Shown: piece after piece, positions 8,801 through 16,600 of the stretch
Position numbering within the stretch: position 1 is the stretch's first letter
Layout of the letters: each line of letters opens with the position of its first letter
Source: Verrucomicrobiota bacterium
Lineage (GTDB): Bacteria; Verrucomicrobiota; Verrucomicrobiia; Limisphaerales; SIBE01
Assembly (NCBI GenBank): GCA_016871535.1
Contig: VHCZ01000028.1
Span: 1-39,516 of the forward strand
Direction: 5' to 3'
DNA: 39,516 nucleotides
Translations under genes and position numbers: made by a program
Notes under the pieces: generated by a model
Told to the model about the DNA's origin: nothing
The model's database searches: none
What the model saw: the letters and a program-made list of their open reading frames with translations, nothing else

Positions 8801-11122
8801 CGCGTGAGAGGGTTTGGCGGCGCCGCCGGAAAAATCGTCGTGGGCTTCAAACTCCAGCAAACCGCGCAAAGGCTACCGGAGATTACCTCGGCGCCACCGC
8901 TGGTCCAAACTGTGACCTCGGGCCAGCCGGTCACTCTCCGCGTAGAAGCGCGCGGAGATGCGCTGACTTACCAGTGGTTGAACAATGGAACAGCCATTCC
9001 GGGCGCGACCCAGAACCAATACACGATCCCCAGCGTGCGCGACACCGATGCCGCGAGGTACACGGTGCGCATCACGGCCAATCCTCCGGGACAAAATCCG
9101 GTTTCGATCGAGAGCTTGCCCGCCATCGTTCAGGTCGGCACGACCGGTTCGTCCGCGGTCGATAAATTCAAGAGCGCACCGTCTTTGACCGGCGGACAGC
9201 AATTGCAGTCCCTGTCCGGCGATTTCATCAAGAACGCGGGCGGTTCGGTGGCGCGCGGGTATTCCGGTTCGCAAGTGTTCAACACTTTCGGGGCCACCAA
9301 AGAGCAAGGCGAACCGAACCATTGCGATGTCATTGGCGGCGCTTCCCAGTGGTTTGTTTACCTGGCGGTGACCAACGGGCCGGTGCGCATCAGCACCGAA
9401 GGCAGCAATTTCGACACGGTGCTGGCGGTGTACACCGGGCCGGGCACGGATTTCGCCAGTTTGAAGCTTGAAGGCTGCGATAATAACAGCGGCGCCGATG
9501 GCAAGACGAGCGCCCTGACGGTGAACGTCAAGCAAGGCACGGCCTATTACGTCGCGGTCGATGGCGTCAAAGGCGCGACCGGCACGGTTAAATTGAGCTA
9601 TCTATTCAGCACCGGGCCGGCCATCACGGCGCAGCCTCAATCTCAAGCGAAGGCACTGGAAGAATCCGTGGCCTTATTTGTCGTGGCGACAGATCCATCC
9701 AGCGCGCTGAGCGGGGTTGCTTCCCAGATCAACTACCAATGGCAGAAAGATGGTCTGCCCCTTCGCGGGGAGACGAATAGTTCGGTGGGCTTGCTCAGCG
9801 TCAAGCTGGCGGACGTCGGGGATTACCAGGTCGTGGTTTCCAATTTCGCGGGATCGAGCACGAGCGCCGTGGCGCGCCTTTCCGTCAATGTGCCTTTGTC
9901 TTTTACGCTGGCGCCGCAGAGCCAGACGGTCAAGCCCGGCAATACTGCGACCTTCATCGCGGCTGCGAGCGGGACCCCGCCCATTTCCTATCAATGGCGT
10001 TTCAACGGCGTCAGCGTCACAGGCGCGACCAACGCCACATATGAGATTCCGAATGTTCAGCCTGCCAATGCGGGCGCTTACACGGTCGTGGCGCAGAACC
10101 CGGCGAGCACCATCGAAAGCCCCGCTGCTTTTCTGGGCATCAACCAGGCGCCAGCCATCACCGTGCCGCCCGTCGATCAGGTGGCGGCTTTGAATGGCTC
10201 CGCGACCTTCGCGGTCACCGCCGTTGGCACTCCGCCACTGAGCTATCAATGGCGGTTTATCGGGGTCGATATCCCCGGAGCGACGAACGCCACGCTGACG
10301 ATCAATAATGTCAGGGCGGCCAATGTCGGTGAGTACACCGTCTTGGTGAGCAACGCCTCGGATTCCGTGGCCAGTCCGCGGGCGAGGCTGGACCTTCGCA
10401 TCCCGCTGACGATTCTTGAGGAACCTCAAAGCCTGACCGTCACTGCGGGAAGCAGCGCCATCTTCAGCGTGCGCATTGGGGGGCCGGCGCTTCTGGCCTT
10501 TCAATGGCGCAAAGACGGCGTCGCGATTCCCGGAGCGACCTCAGCCAATCTTGCCCTTTCCAACGTCCAGCCAGGCGACGCCGGGCAATACACGGTGGCC
10601 GTAGCCAGCGGAACGGAGTTTGTCGAAAGCAAACCTGCCACTTTGACCATCGGGGCTGCGCCGGTCATCACCCAACAACCGGTCGGGCAGATTGTTTTCG
10701 CCGGGGCAACCAACGTGTCCTTCAGCGTGACGGCGACCGGAGCCGGGCCTTTGAGCTACCAATGGTTCAAGAATAACGCGGCCATTCCGGGCGCGACCAA
10801 CAGCACGCTGGCGCTGGCCGTTGCCCAGGTCGCTGACACGGGCGTTTACTCGGTGACTGTCAGCAACGCGGGCGGCTCGGTCGTGAGCGACCTGGCGGTG
10901 TTGACCGTCCAGCAAGTCGTTTCCGACGCGCGTTTCGATCCGGTGGCCGGATTCCAATTCCGCTTGAGCATTCCGGCTGGAAAGACCGCCACCGTTGAGT
11001 CCTCCGCCGACTTGGTGAACTGGACTTCGATCACGCCCGTTCCGGTGACGGGCATTGTGGATATCCAGGATCCGCAAGCCGTCGCGGGCGCGCTGACCTT
11101 CTACCGCATCATCGTCCAGTGA
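2804..11122 (+). CDS. Giant secreted cohesin-like/He_PIG/Ig/PPC repeat protein (2772 aa)
   Basis: A Sec signal region (hydrophobic TLACWLAVFFLVSLFGASAFA) is followed by a cohesin-like module (about 69-205) and a cadherin/tandem-95-like module (205-299). Nine He_PIG-like repeats follow (299-1162, each with QT[IV]xEG, APPGAxI and FxWTPTEAQGP), then a divergent repeat and seven Ig-like domains (YQWRFNGxxIPGATN motif, about 1264-1884). A PPC-like domain, an eighth Ig, a second PPC-like domain, five more Ig domains and the shared FYR-type C-terminal module (2704-2772) complete it. The only cysteines I noticed after the signal region are two in the second PPC-like domain, so the Ig units lack the classic disulfide. 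ATG 2804 was chosen because it leads into the basic n-region (ATG 2813 is an alternative; 2747 reads leaderless sequence). It lies 69 bp after the upstream gene, probably in one operon. A palindromic repeat is built into the signal peptide (2864-2943). Likely a surface or matrix adhesin. Confidence 0.9.
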   Translation: MNIMKRLSLLTTSAHSRLSRKERGQPARAGFSRDSLNTARASCPRSFTLACWLAVFFLVSLFGASAFAATVVRVVSTTIGENSTGTAIIEMVADGNEAALGFTLNFDPARLTFASTTIGGSVTAATLNVNNLQAASGRLGVVIGMPPGRSFPAGTLELLRVSFTTSSVGGSTQITFGDVPVVREVSNRQAVALTATFTPGTVLVNSPPIANSQSVSVREDGSVDITLTGFDANGDGLSFSIGSSPTRGTLSGSAPNLTYRPNPNVNGPDSFSFTVNDGFATSGAATVNINIASVNDPPTLSPISSQTVAEGNPLTFTASATDGDVPPDPLSFSLEGAPPGASISPSGAFTWTPTEAQGPGTYTITVRVTDTGSPPLSATQSFSVTVTEANQPPVFPALGSQTVNEGSLLAVVAVAADPDLPAQPLQYSLDGAPPGASIDPTSGIFTWTPTEAQGPGQYSINVRVSDGAGGTATASFQINVQEVNALPTLAPIQNQSVRGGQTLSFTVSASDPDLPAQTLTFSLPFGGPIGASINPTTGAFSWTPPAGLPDSTESVTVQVTDSGGLSAVQSFSIAVAASNTPPLMSPIAPQTINEGVALTLNLSATDTDQPAQVLTFSAESGAPPGLSVSPAGALSWTPTEAQGPGSYQVTVRVTDNGAPPLSATQVVSITVNEVNAPPVLAAIADQTVRAGNPLTVSAAATDSDLPPNPLTYSLGAGAPPGAAINPGTGAFSWTPTAAQGGTTVPITIVVTDNATPPGTASITFNVEVSPSNTAPVLSPIADQTIPEGSPFSLTVTATDADVPANTIAYALGPGAPPGATINPTTGVFTWTPTETQGPSVNQITVIATDNGIPPLGATNRFTLNVTEVNQPPTLGEISDQTVEAGQALTFPVSANDPDLPPNILTFSVGPGAPTGVTVNPATGEFSWRPTGLQGPSTNRITIQVADNGTPSLSTNRTFTVIVTRLNQPPVLAQIANQTIAEGSPLTFTASATDPDQPAQILAFSLAPGAPPGATINPTTGVFTWTPTEAQGPSTNVINVRVTDNGTPPVRAAQDVTIVVTEANVAPVLAVIPDQPIVVGETVRLTARATDADLPANLLTYSLDPGAPGEATIDGATGAFAFAAAPGLPPSTNVVSVRVTDNGVPPLSDTKSFRIVIRAGVNLPPTITQISNQTTPENRPTPAIAFTISDPDTPIANLRVFATSSNPTLIPVANIVFTGESTNRTVTITPAKDQTGTATITVRVEENTGAGAGTTFEIAVNALPPVITRQPDKQEVVAGGLATFSVIATGSQPLSYQWRFNGADIPGATNSVYAVSNVQTNHAGAYSVAVRNRITSVTSADALLSVIELLRITKQPIGQAVLAGGNVTLVVTATGRGRIQYQWRFKGADLPGETNPSLVLLNVDVTKAGVYSVRVSDESGAFLDSQGAELIVNAVASFTEQPQSQTVVEGTNVTFTVQVAGVPPPRLQWQFNGVDIPGETGAALNLQNVRISNAGRYSVVASNPAGSTNSAAATLTVATAPAFSRQPQSQTGKPGDSVTFTVSVSGTEPIQYRWRFVASAAGPASPSGGRSVSLLSAGRLAALPGTEIAGANGPTLTIPNVQAGNVGEYIAVASNAAGTAVSSGARLDVLAPVTITQHPQNQTANAGGTAAFSVTATGTAPIIYQWRVNGVDVPGATNATLNLSNIQATSAGAVQVVVANAAGPVVSNPATLVVNQGVTIVTQPQSQSATNGASVVFSVVAAGTRPLTYQWRFEGQNIPGQTGPSLVIASAQETDAGNFSVAVRNVAGEVISGNAFLTVIRPPSIQTHPAGQSVNLGATVTFTVAASGDSPLTYQWQKNGINISGATSQSLTISSVQPGDQGTYNVVVSNPGGALTSNPATLAVILPPIQSSNSAQNPPAPVESSEGSFDGGSNEGGAAGGQVARKNAPARASEERWFSWRAPQSGIVTFTTVGSTFDTELAVFTGVAPNLTEVAADDDRGGFFASEVRFNAQQGTSYLVRVRGFGGAAGKIVVGFKLQQTAQRLPEITSAPPLVQTVTSGQPVTLRVEARGDALTYQWLNNGTAIPGATQNQYTIPSVRDTDAARYTVRITANPPGQNPVSIESLPAIVQVGTTGSSAVDKFKSAPSLTGGQQLQSLSGDFIKNAGGSVARGYSGSQVFNTFGATKEQGEPNHCDVIGGASQWFVYLAVTNGPVRISTEGSNFDTVLAVYTGPGTDFASLKLEGCDNNSGADGKTSALTVNVKQGTAYYVAVDGVKGATGTVKLSYLFSTGPAITAQPQSQAKALEESVALFVVATDPSSALSGVASQINYQWQKDGLPLRGETNSSVGLLSVKLADVGDYQVVVSNFAGSSTSAVARLSVNVPLSFTLAPQSQTVKPGNTATFIAAASGTPPISYQWRFNGVSVTGATNATYEIPNVQPANAGAYTVVAQNPASTIESPAAFLGINQAPAITVPPVDQVAALNGSATFAVTAVGTPPLSYQWRFIGVDIPGATNATLTINNVRAANVGEYTVLVSNASDSVASPRARLDLRIPLTILEEPQSLTVTAGSSAIFSVRIGGPALLAFQWRKDGVAIPGATSANLALSNVQPGDAGQYTVAVASGTEFVESKPATLTIGAAPVITQQPVGQIVFAGATNVSFSVTATGAGPLSYQWFKNNAAIPGATNSTLALAVAQVADTGVYSVTVSNAGGSVVSDLAVLTVQQVVSDARFDPVAGFQFRLSIPAGKTATVESSADLVNWTSITPVPVTGIVDIQDPQAVAGALTFYRIIVQ
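2864..2943. repeat. 80-bp double-palindrome repeat inside the signal-peptide region
   Basis: Two near-identical 21-bp palindromes (2869-2889 and 2918-2938, both gcgcgggca...tgcccgcgc) are enclosed by matching ends aaggagcgcggg (2864) and cccgcgctcctt (to 2943). The element is translated in frame as about residues 21-47 of the giant protein, between the basic start and the hydrophobic core of the signal peptide. It has the same two-hairpin design as the intergenic repeats in this window. Confidence 0.8.
5243..5887 (+). repeat. Pair of identical 63-bp segments in the He_PIG array
   Basis: Bases 5243-5305 and 5825-5887 are identical over 63 bp and lie 582 bp apart, which is exactly two 97-codon repeat units. 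Other units differ at many synonymous sites, so this pair points to recent duplication or gene conversion within the array. Confidence 0.85.
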
Positions 11123-11128
11123 AAAGTA

Positions 11129-11150
11129 GGGCAGGTTTTCCAGCCTGCCC
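11129..11150 (+). terminator. Hairpin after the giant-protein gene
   Basis: Stem gggcagg (11129-11135) pairs with cctgccc (11144-11150) across an 8-base loop, seven bases after the stop codon. Only two T residues follow, so it could be a weak terminator or simply another member of the palindrome collection. Confidence 0.4.
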
Positions 11151-11160
11151 TTGGAGTGGC

Positions 11161-11320
11161 GGTAGGGACGGATTCCACTCCGTCCCAAATCAAGCCTCGA
11201 GGCAGACCGCCACACAGGAAGAGAAGATGGGCCGACGGAGGCTCCTGGTTTTTCCGTTGTCCGTCTCTCCCTTCAAGAGACGCCGCAAGGATTAATCAGG
11301 GACGGAGTGGAATCCGTCCC
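11161..11320. repeat. Family A palindromic element, copy 1 (160 bp)
   Basis: Two hairpins of the type gggacgga-N6-tccgtccc (11165-11186 and 11299-11320) bracket a spacer that contains aggctcctggtttttcc. The spacer is shared with the copies at 19809-19972 (reverse orientation) and 39358-39516. It lies between convergent genes and ends nine bases before the rhomboid stop codon. Confidence 0.85.
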
Positions 11321-11328
11321 CACCGCAC

Positions 11329-12255
11329 CTACCGCACTTTCCGAGATCGCCCCATCGATCCAAGAAAACCCCAGAGGACGCCGATGGCCAGTCCGACCCC
11401 GTGCACGGTGTTGGCCACGGCCATGATGCCGGTCAGGCAAAACACAAACCAGATCAGCATGAAGGCGACGATCGACGAGTGAATGAAATAGCCGGACGCG
11501 GGATCGAAGCGCGCTTTCATCCAGATGTAACCCAGCAAGCCGTACACGACGCCGGACATCCCGTAAAAGTTCGGGCCGCTCACGAAGAACTGAGCGAGAT
11601 TCGAGCCGGCGCTGATCACCAGGACGAGCAGGCCGAGCCGCCAGGGGCTCTGGCGCGCCTCCACCATGCTGCCGAGATCTTTCATCCAGAGCATATTGAA
11701 CAGGATGTGCAGAAACCCCGGAAACGGCACCATCGGCGCGTGCATGAAAATCGGCGTGATGGCGCGCCAGACCTGGCCGTGCCGAATCTCGGGCAATCCG
11801 TAGCGCAAACGCGCCAGAATGCCGTCGGCGTCGTATTCGCTGATGAACAGGAAATTCCAGAAATCTTTGTCGCCGCCGAACTCCATTGCCGCCCAGACCA
11901 GCACGCTGATGCCAATCAATGTCATGGTCACCGGCCCCATGCTGTACGATTCCTGGGAGCGCAATAGTTCCGCCCCGTTGATGTATCTCCGGGCGGCCGC
12001 TTCGTCCTGTTCCTTTTCCTTTTCGCGAAGCTCGGTCGCGCGTTTGGCCACGGAGCGATATTCCGTGTCATCGGGCCGAGAGAGAAAGCCGTTGAGCAGG
12101 ACGCGCGCTTGATTCACGTCGTCTTCGCCCTCGACCCAGACGACCCAGGATCCGTCCCGCTCTGCTTCGATCTGGTTCCTGATCCCCTGGACATAGAGGT
12201 AGTCGCCGAACGTGCGCGCGTGCGCTTCATTCTGAAGATGGCCAATCATCCGCAT
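11329..12255 (-). CDS. glpG: GlpG-like rhomboid intramembrane serine protease
   Basis: This 308-residue protein has an N-terminal cytoplasmic domain (about 1-65, MIGHLQNEAHARTFGDYL...) of the GlpG type, a charged coiled stretch (66-95) and about six membrane segments. The catalytic serine is S234 in YGMSGVVYG and the partner histidine is H285 in NTVHGVGLAIG; HILFNMLW (183-190) and WR (163-164) are the conserved HxxFN and WR motifs. It should cleave transmembrane substrates within the inner membrane. The start is ATG 12255, with a second ATG two codons in. It stands alone on the minus strand. Its stop codon falls just past a palindromic element. Confidence 0.92.
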   Translation of the reverse strand: MRMIGHLQNEAHARTFGDYLYVQGIRNQIEAERDGSWVVWVEGEDDVNQARVLLNGFLSRPDDTEYRSVAKRATELREKEKEQDEAAARRYINGAELLRSQESYSMGPVTMTLIGISVLVWAAMEFGGDKDFWNFLFISEYDADGILARLRYGLPEIRHGQVWRAITPIFMHAPMVPFPGFLHILFNMLWMKDLGSMVEARQSPWRLGLLVLVISAGSNLAQFFVSGPNFYGMSGVVYGLLGYIWMKARFDPASGYFIHSSIVAFMLIWFVFCLTGIMAVANTVHGVGLAIGVLWGFLGSMGRSRKVR

Positions 12256-12320
12256 ACAGCTTTGTGCCTAGCGGTACAGGCTCAAGCGTCACGACGCAAT
12301 CCACAAATGGGCCACATGAC

Positions 12321-12400
12321 CGTGCGGACCGCAGCCTTTAGGCTGCTTCCACGCACTCTTCATCGTCGGCGTTGAAGCGGGCTAAAGGCCACGATCGGGG
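12321..12400. repeat. Family B palindromic repeat, copy 1
   Basis: A gcagcctttaggctgc hairpin is followed by a weaker arm with gcgggctaaaggcc. It is a diverged relative of the better preserved copy at 12551-12632. The 572 bp between the rhomboid and DUF4404 genes hold only these repeats; I see no gene there. Confidence 0.65.
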
Positions 12401-12497
12401 AGACGGTTTCCCCTGAAAGTAGTAGCAAGTCGTTGAATTCCAAGGGGCGTAACTTTCATGCGAAGTGGTGTCCCAGAATTGGGATGGGGGATTCATA

Positions 12498-12650
12498 GGA
12501 AGCTTCCACGGTTCTTAGAACCATGCCCACTGCCCGTGAACCGAGAACTGCGCGCACCGCAGCCTTCAGGCTGCTTCCGCGCACTCTCCACAGTCGAGGG
12601 CTGAAGCGGCCTAAAGGCCGCGGTCCGAACCGACGGTTCATGGGAAGGAG
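12498..12650. repeat. Composite repeat: ggaagcttcc leader, frame, family B core (copy 2)
   Basis: It starts with ggaagcttcc, runs through ggttcttagaaccatg and cgtgaaccg, then has core hairpins gcagccttcaggctgc and gcggcctaaaggccgc, and ends with cggttcatgggaaggag. The same leader and outer flanks surround different cores at 29112-29312, 32343-32494 and 37644-37790. Confidence 0.75.
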
Positions 12651-12827
12651 CTGAAGTTGTTGGCCATCGCTCTTCTGGTTGCTCCTGTTCAGAGTACACC
12701 GCTCACGGCAATCCCATTCCGCCGATCCCTCCCATTCCCCACGGCATTAAGGGCCTGTTCGCGGCAGGGATGCGGGCTTTTCGGATGCGCTAAACTCGGT
12801 TATGTTGTCGCAGCATCTGAAACGGAT

Positions 12828-13160
12828 ATGATCCGGCAAACGATTGTTGAAATTGAAGAGCGGCTCCGGAAAACGGAGTCGATCAAGGAAGAGAACAAGG
12901 CCGAACTGCTCGACTTGCTTTCCACGCTCAAATCCGAAATCGAACAGCTTTCCCGGACGCACGGGGAACAGGCGCAGAGCATCGCGGGCTTCACGAACGT
13001 TTCGACTCACGAAGCGATGCGCGACGAAAAGAACCCGCAGTTGACCAGGCTGGCCCTCGACGGCCTGTCCGCCTCGGTCACCGGCTTCGAGAATTCCCAT
13101 CCTAAGCTCGTCGAGATTGTGAACCGAATCTGTCTGACGCTCTCGAACTTGGGCATCTGA
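12828..13160 (+). CDS. DUF4404-like small coiled-coil protein
   Basis: This 110-residue, soluble, mostly helical protein begins MIRQTIVEIEERLRK and ends SHPKLVEIVNRICLTLSNLGI; the closing 'HPxLxxxxNRIxxxLxNLGI' pattern is the DUF4404 signature as I remember it. There are no membrane segments and no recognised catalytic residues, and the function is unknown. ATG 12828 was chosen because the frame upstream, open to 12657, reads repeat-derived low-quality sequence. It stands alone between repeat-filled gaps. Confidence 0.7.
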   Translation: MIRQTIVEIEERLRKTESIKEENKAELLDLLSTLKSEIEQLSRTHGEQAQSIAGFTNVSTHEAMRDEKNPQLTRLALDGLSASVTGFENSHPKLVEIVNRICLTLSNLGI

Positions 13161-13196
13161 AGTTGCATCGTTTCATGAAACCGTAACGCGCGCTGA

Positions 13197-13387
13197 GTGC
13201 GATTAAAACTGTCGGTCCACGAGGTCTTCTCCCTCTCTTCCCGAAGGGAGGAGAGGGCTGGGGAGAGGAGGAGCGTTGGATCGCTTCTCATGTTTCCAAG
13301 CAACCCTCTCTCCAACTTTCTCCCCCTCGTTCCTCGCGGGGAGAGAGGGAAGTCAATCGGAGTCGCTGACCGACACTTAAATCGCAC
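13197..13387. repeat. CT-rich gene-end element with inverted ends
   Basis: Ends gtgcgattaaaactgtcggtc-type (13197-13217) and gaccgacacttaaatcgcac (13368-13387) are imperfect inverted copies. Between them lie two inverted CT/GA-rich palindromes (13229-13268 and 13312-13350, ccctctc...gagaggg). CT-rich relatives occur at 34008-34056 and 39308-39342. No gene is visible between 13161 and 13645. Confidence 0.65.
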
Positions 13388-13589
13388 CCGGCGCTCCGTC
13401 GGATTGACACAGGCCCATGCGATGTCTAGCCTGCGTGCAATCAATCGGAAAACTCGCCTGCTCAGCCCGGGACAATTGTTGTATTTGAGTTGCCTGCCTC
13501 GTGTGCCAGGCGAACCGATGAGCCAAATCAGAAACTGACCTATGACAACGCGCTCCTTCTTCGTTCAACTTCGCCGCAAACCTGATTCT

Positions 13590-13660
13590 ACCGCGGATTT
13601 CGCGGATAAAACGCCGATGCGATCGCATCTCCATCCGCGAAATCTGTGAAATCCGTGGTC
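13590..13660. repeat. Inverted 'cgcggatttcgcggat' repeat overlapping a gene start
   Basis: Left arm ccgcggatttcgcggat (13591-13607) is inverted in the right arm atccgcgaaatctgtgaaatccgtgg (13633-13658). The right arm contains the GTG codons at 13646 and 13655 that are the likely starts of the next gene. Confidence 0.65.
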
Positions 13661-16600
13661 GGAACATCGGCTCAGAGATTGCCAGGAAACATTCTCTCAG
13701 CGCTTTGCCTTTGCGCGGCATTCTTCGCGATTCCGACCGCTCGCTCCGCCCCGGCCGTGCTCCTCTTTGAAGACGATTTCAATCGCGGCATTCCGGGCTG
13801 GACCGCGGTGCAGCCCACCGCCAATTACCTGGATGGCCCGCTGCGCTGGCAATACGACATCGTCAGCGAGTCCTTCCTCGAACAGAGCAACATTTACACG
13901 GATGCCGCGGACGCCTCGCCCAGCGCCACGGCGGTGATGCTAATCAATGATGCCAACGCCGGGACCAATTTCACCTACAAGGCGCGTCTGACCGCGGGCG
14001 ACGACGACGCGTTCGGCCTTATCTTTGGATACCGGGACGCCAACAACTTTTATCGCGTCACCTTTACTCGCCAGCGCCGAACCGTGCCGGGTTATCCGTG
14101 GAACGGGTGGAACGTGGACCGCAAAGTCAGCAACGTTGCGACCAACCTCTTCGGCCACGGCACGCCGGACCACGTCGAATCATTTTTCAACACTCAGTAT
14201 CAACCCTTCGACGTCACGATCGCGGTGACGGGCAATAATTTGTTCAGCCTGACGGTGCTGGACGATCCGGACGGCGCCAAAACCGAATACAAACTCGTGG
14301 AATCGAAACCGCTCCCAGGCCCGGTGAATGGCCGCGTCGGCCTGGTTGTCTGGGGCATGAGCGGGACGGCTTTGCGCGCGTTTCGGATTCAAAATCCGAC
14401 CTTGGATCCGGTCAAAATTGTCGGCAACCCGAATGCCCTCACGAATTGGACAGCCGTCGTGCCTCCGCGGACCGATGGCAGCGGACTGGATTCCGGCAGC
14501 GGCAACGGCGGACGGCCGATCTGGTCGCTGGCGTTGGGGCCGAATGCCCTGGGCACGTTGCACGAGAACAGCGACTCGTTTGGCGGCAATGATGCCGAAG
14601 GCGCCATTGATTTCGCTGCGCCTTCCGTCATCGCCGGAAACGTCACTTGGTCCAACTACGTCATGACCGCGCGGATCATTCCGGCGGACGATGACGGACA
14701 CGGCATTCTCCTGCGGTACAAGGACGAGAAGAACTTCTACCGCGTCGCGCTGCGAGCGCAGGATTCAGCGACCGGTCCGCCGCAAGGTCTCTCGATTCAG
14801 AAAGTGGTCAATGGTGTCTTTGAAGAGGTCTATCGCGACAACCCCGTCAAGTTCAGTCCGCCAAACAATGTGGCCTACGACATCACGGCGGCGGTGCTGG
14901 GGAATCGGCTGCAAATCTTGCTCGTCAGCAATCCGACGGGCACCGCGCAATCGTTTTCTTACGGGCCATTCGATCTCACCGGAGCTGCGGTGGCGAATGG
15001 TAAGATCGGGCTTTTCAGTTGGGGCATGTCGCGGACGGAATTTGATTTCGTGCGCGTTCAGGGAATCGACGGCGTGCCGCTCCAGGTGAACTCTGCCTTC
15101 GGCGCGCCAAACCCCGGCACGGGACTCCAGGCCTTCCCACCGGGCTCGACAGTCGCGGCGTCTGTGGCCAGTCCGGTTGAGGACCTGCCCGGCGTGCGGC
15201 GTGTGGTAACCGGTTGGACGGGGTTTGGGTCCGTTCCCGCGAACGGCACGGCTTCCAGTGTAAGTTTCACGCTGAACGACATTTCCGGTTTGACCTGGAT
15301 CTGGCGCACGGAAGTCAAACTCGCGGCCACCGCCGGCGCGGGCGGACAAGTCACGGCGCCGACCGGCGACTGGCTGCCGGAAGGAACGAACGTCGTTGTC
15401 ACCGCGCAGGCCAATCCAGGATTCGTTTTCGCCGGTTGGTCCGGCGATCTGGCTTCGGCGGAGCGCACGCTGAATCTGCGATTGAACCGTCCCTACACCA
15501 TTACCGCGCGATTCGAAGCCGATTCGGACAACGACGGACTCCCGGACAAATGGGAGCAATCTAACTTCGGCGGCTTCACGGCCGCGGCGGATGGCGACGC
15601 GGACAAGGACGGAAAGAGCAATCTGGTCGAGTACCAACGCGGCACTGATCCGAATACCGCCGAAGCACTCGTGGCATCGGATGGTCTGTCGTCGCGCTGG
15701 GAAAACGTGCAGCGCGATCCGGCGTTGCCCGGTCAATGGGCGATCCGGGATTTCGGGCGCGGCTTCAAAGGCGCGTGGGAAAACAGCAACGACTTCCGGA
15801 ACGCGAACGACACGAATTTCCTCGGCGCAGGTTTCTTCGTGGACAACGCCAGCTTTGAAGGGTCGCGTCTGATCATCCGGACGAATGTTTGGAATCCGGC
15901 CTGGAACGATTTCACGGCTCAAACCGTCTTTAGCGTGGGCGATAACGACGGCAACTGCGTTTATTTCCGCTACAAAGACGAGAACAACTGGTATCGCGTG
16001 ACGATCCTGGGCGAGGCCAACAACGATGTCCCGGCGCGGCCAGTCTATGGCGTTTCCATCCAACGGCGCGTGAACGGCCAGTTTGCCGACCTCGCCCGCG
16101 ATGCCACGATCGCGACCGATCCCCCGGACAGCGCCGGTTACAAACGCGTGCGCATCACCGTCACTGCGCAAGGCTCGAATTTTGAAGTGCGCGTTGTGGG
16201 TTGGGATGCCAAAGCCACGCCGCCGAACTGGCTGGCGGCCTCCGAAGTCGTGATTCGCTTCACCGACGACCAGTTGACGACGGGCCGGTTTGGCATCGGG
16301 GATTGGGGGCAAAGCGGTGGATCGTTGACGCCGGAGAATCCGGTCAACGCCGGCGTCCTCATCGAGAGTGTGGTGATCACGGCGGGCGGCACTGAAGTAT
16401 TTCGCGAGGATTGGAGCCAGTTTCCCATCTGGCAAGCCAGTCCGTCGTTGCCGCAATTGCCGCCCGGTTGGACGCGGCCCGTGACGGGAACTCCCGCCGG
16501 CAACTGGCAAGTCAGCGCGCACGGAACCATCATGGAACTGTCGAACTACAGCACCGCCACCACCGGAACGGTCAATCAACCGAAGGCCAATGGCGAGAGC

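Noticed and set aside
12657-12827. N-terminal extension of the DUF4404 protein
   Set aside because: The family-like sequence begins at ATG 12828; the upstream frame reads unlikely peptide from repeat-rich sequence.
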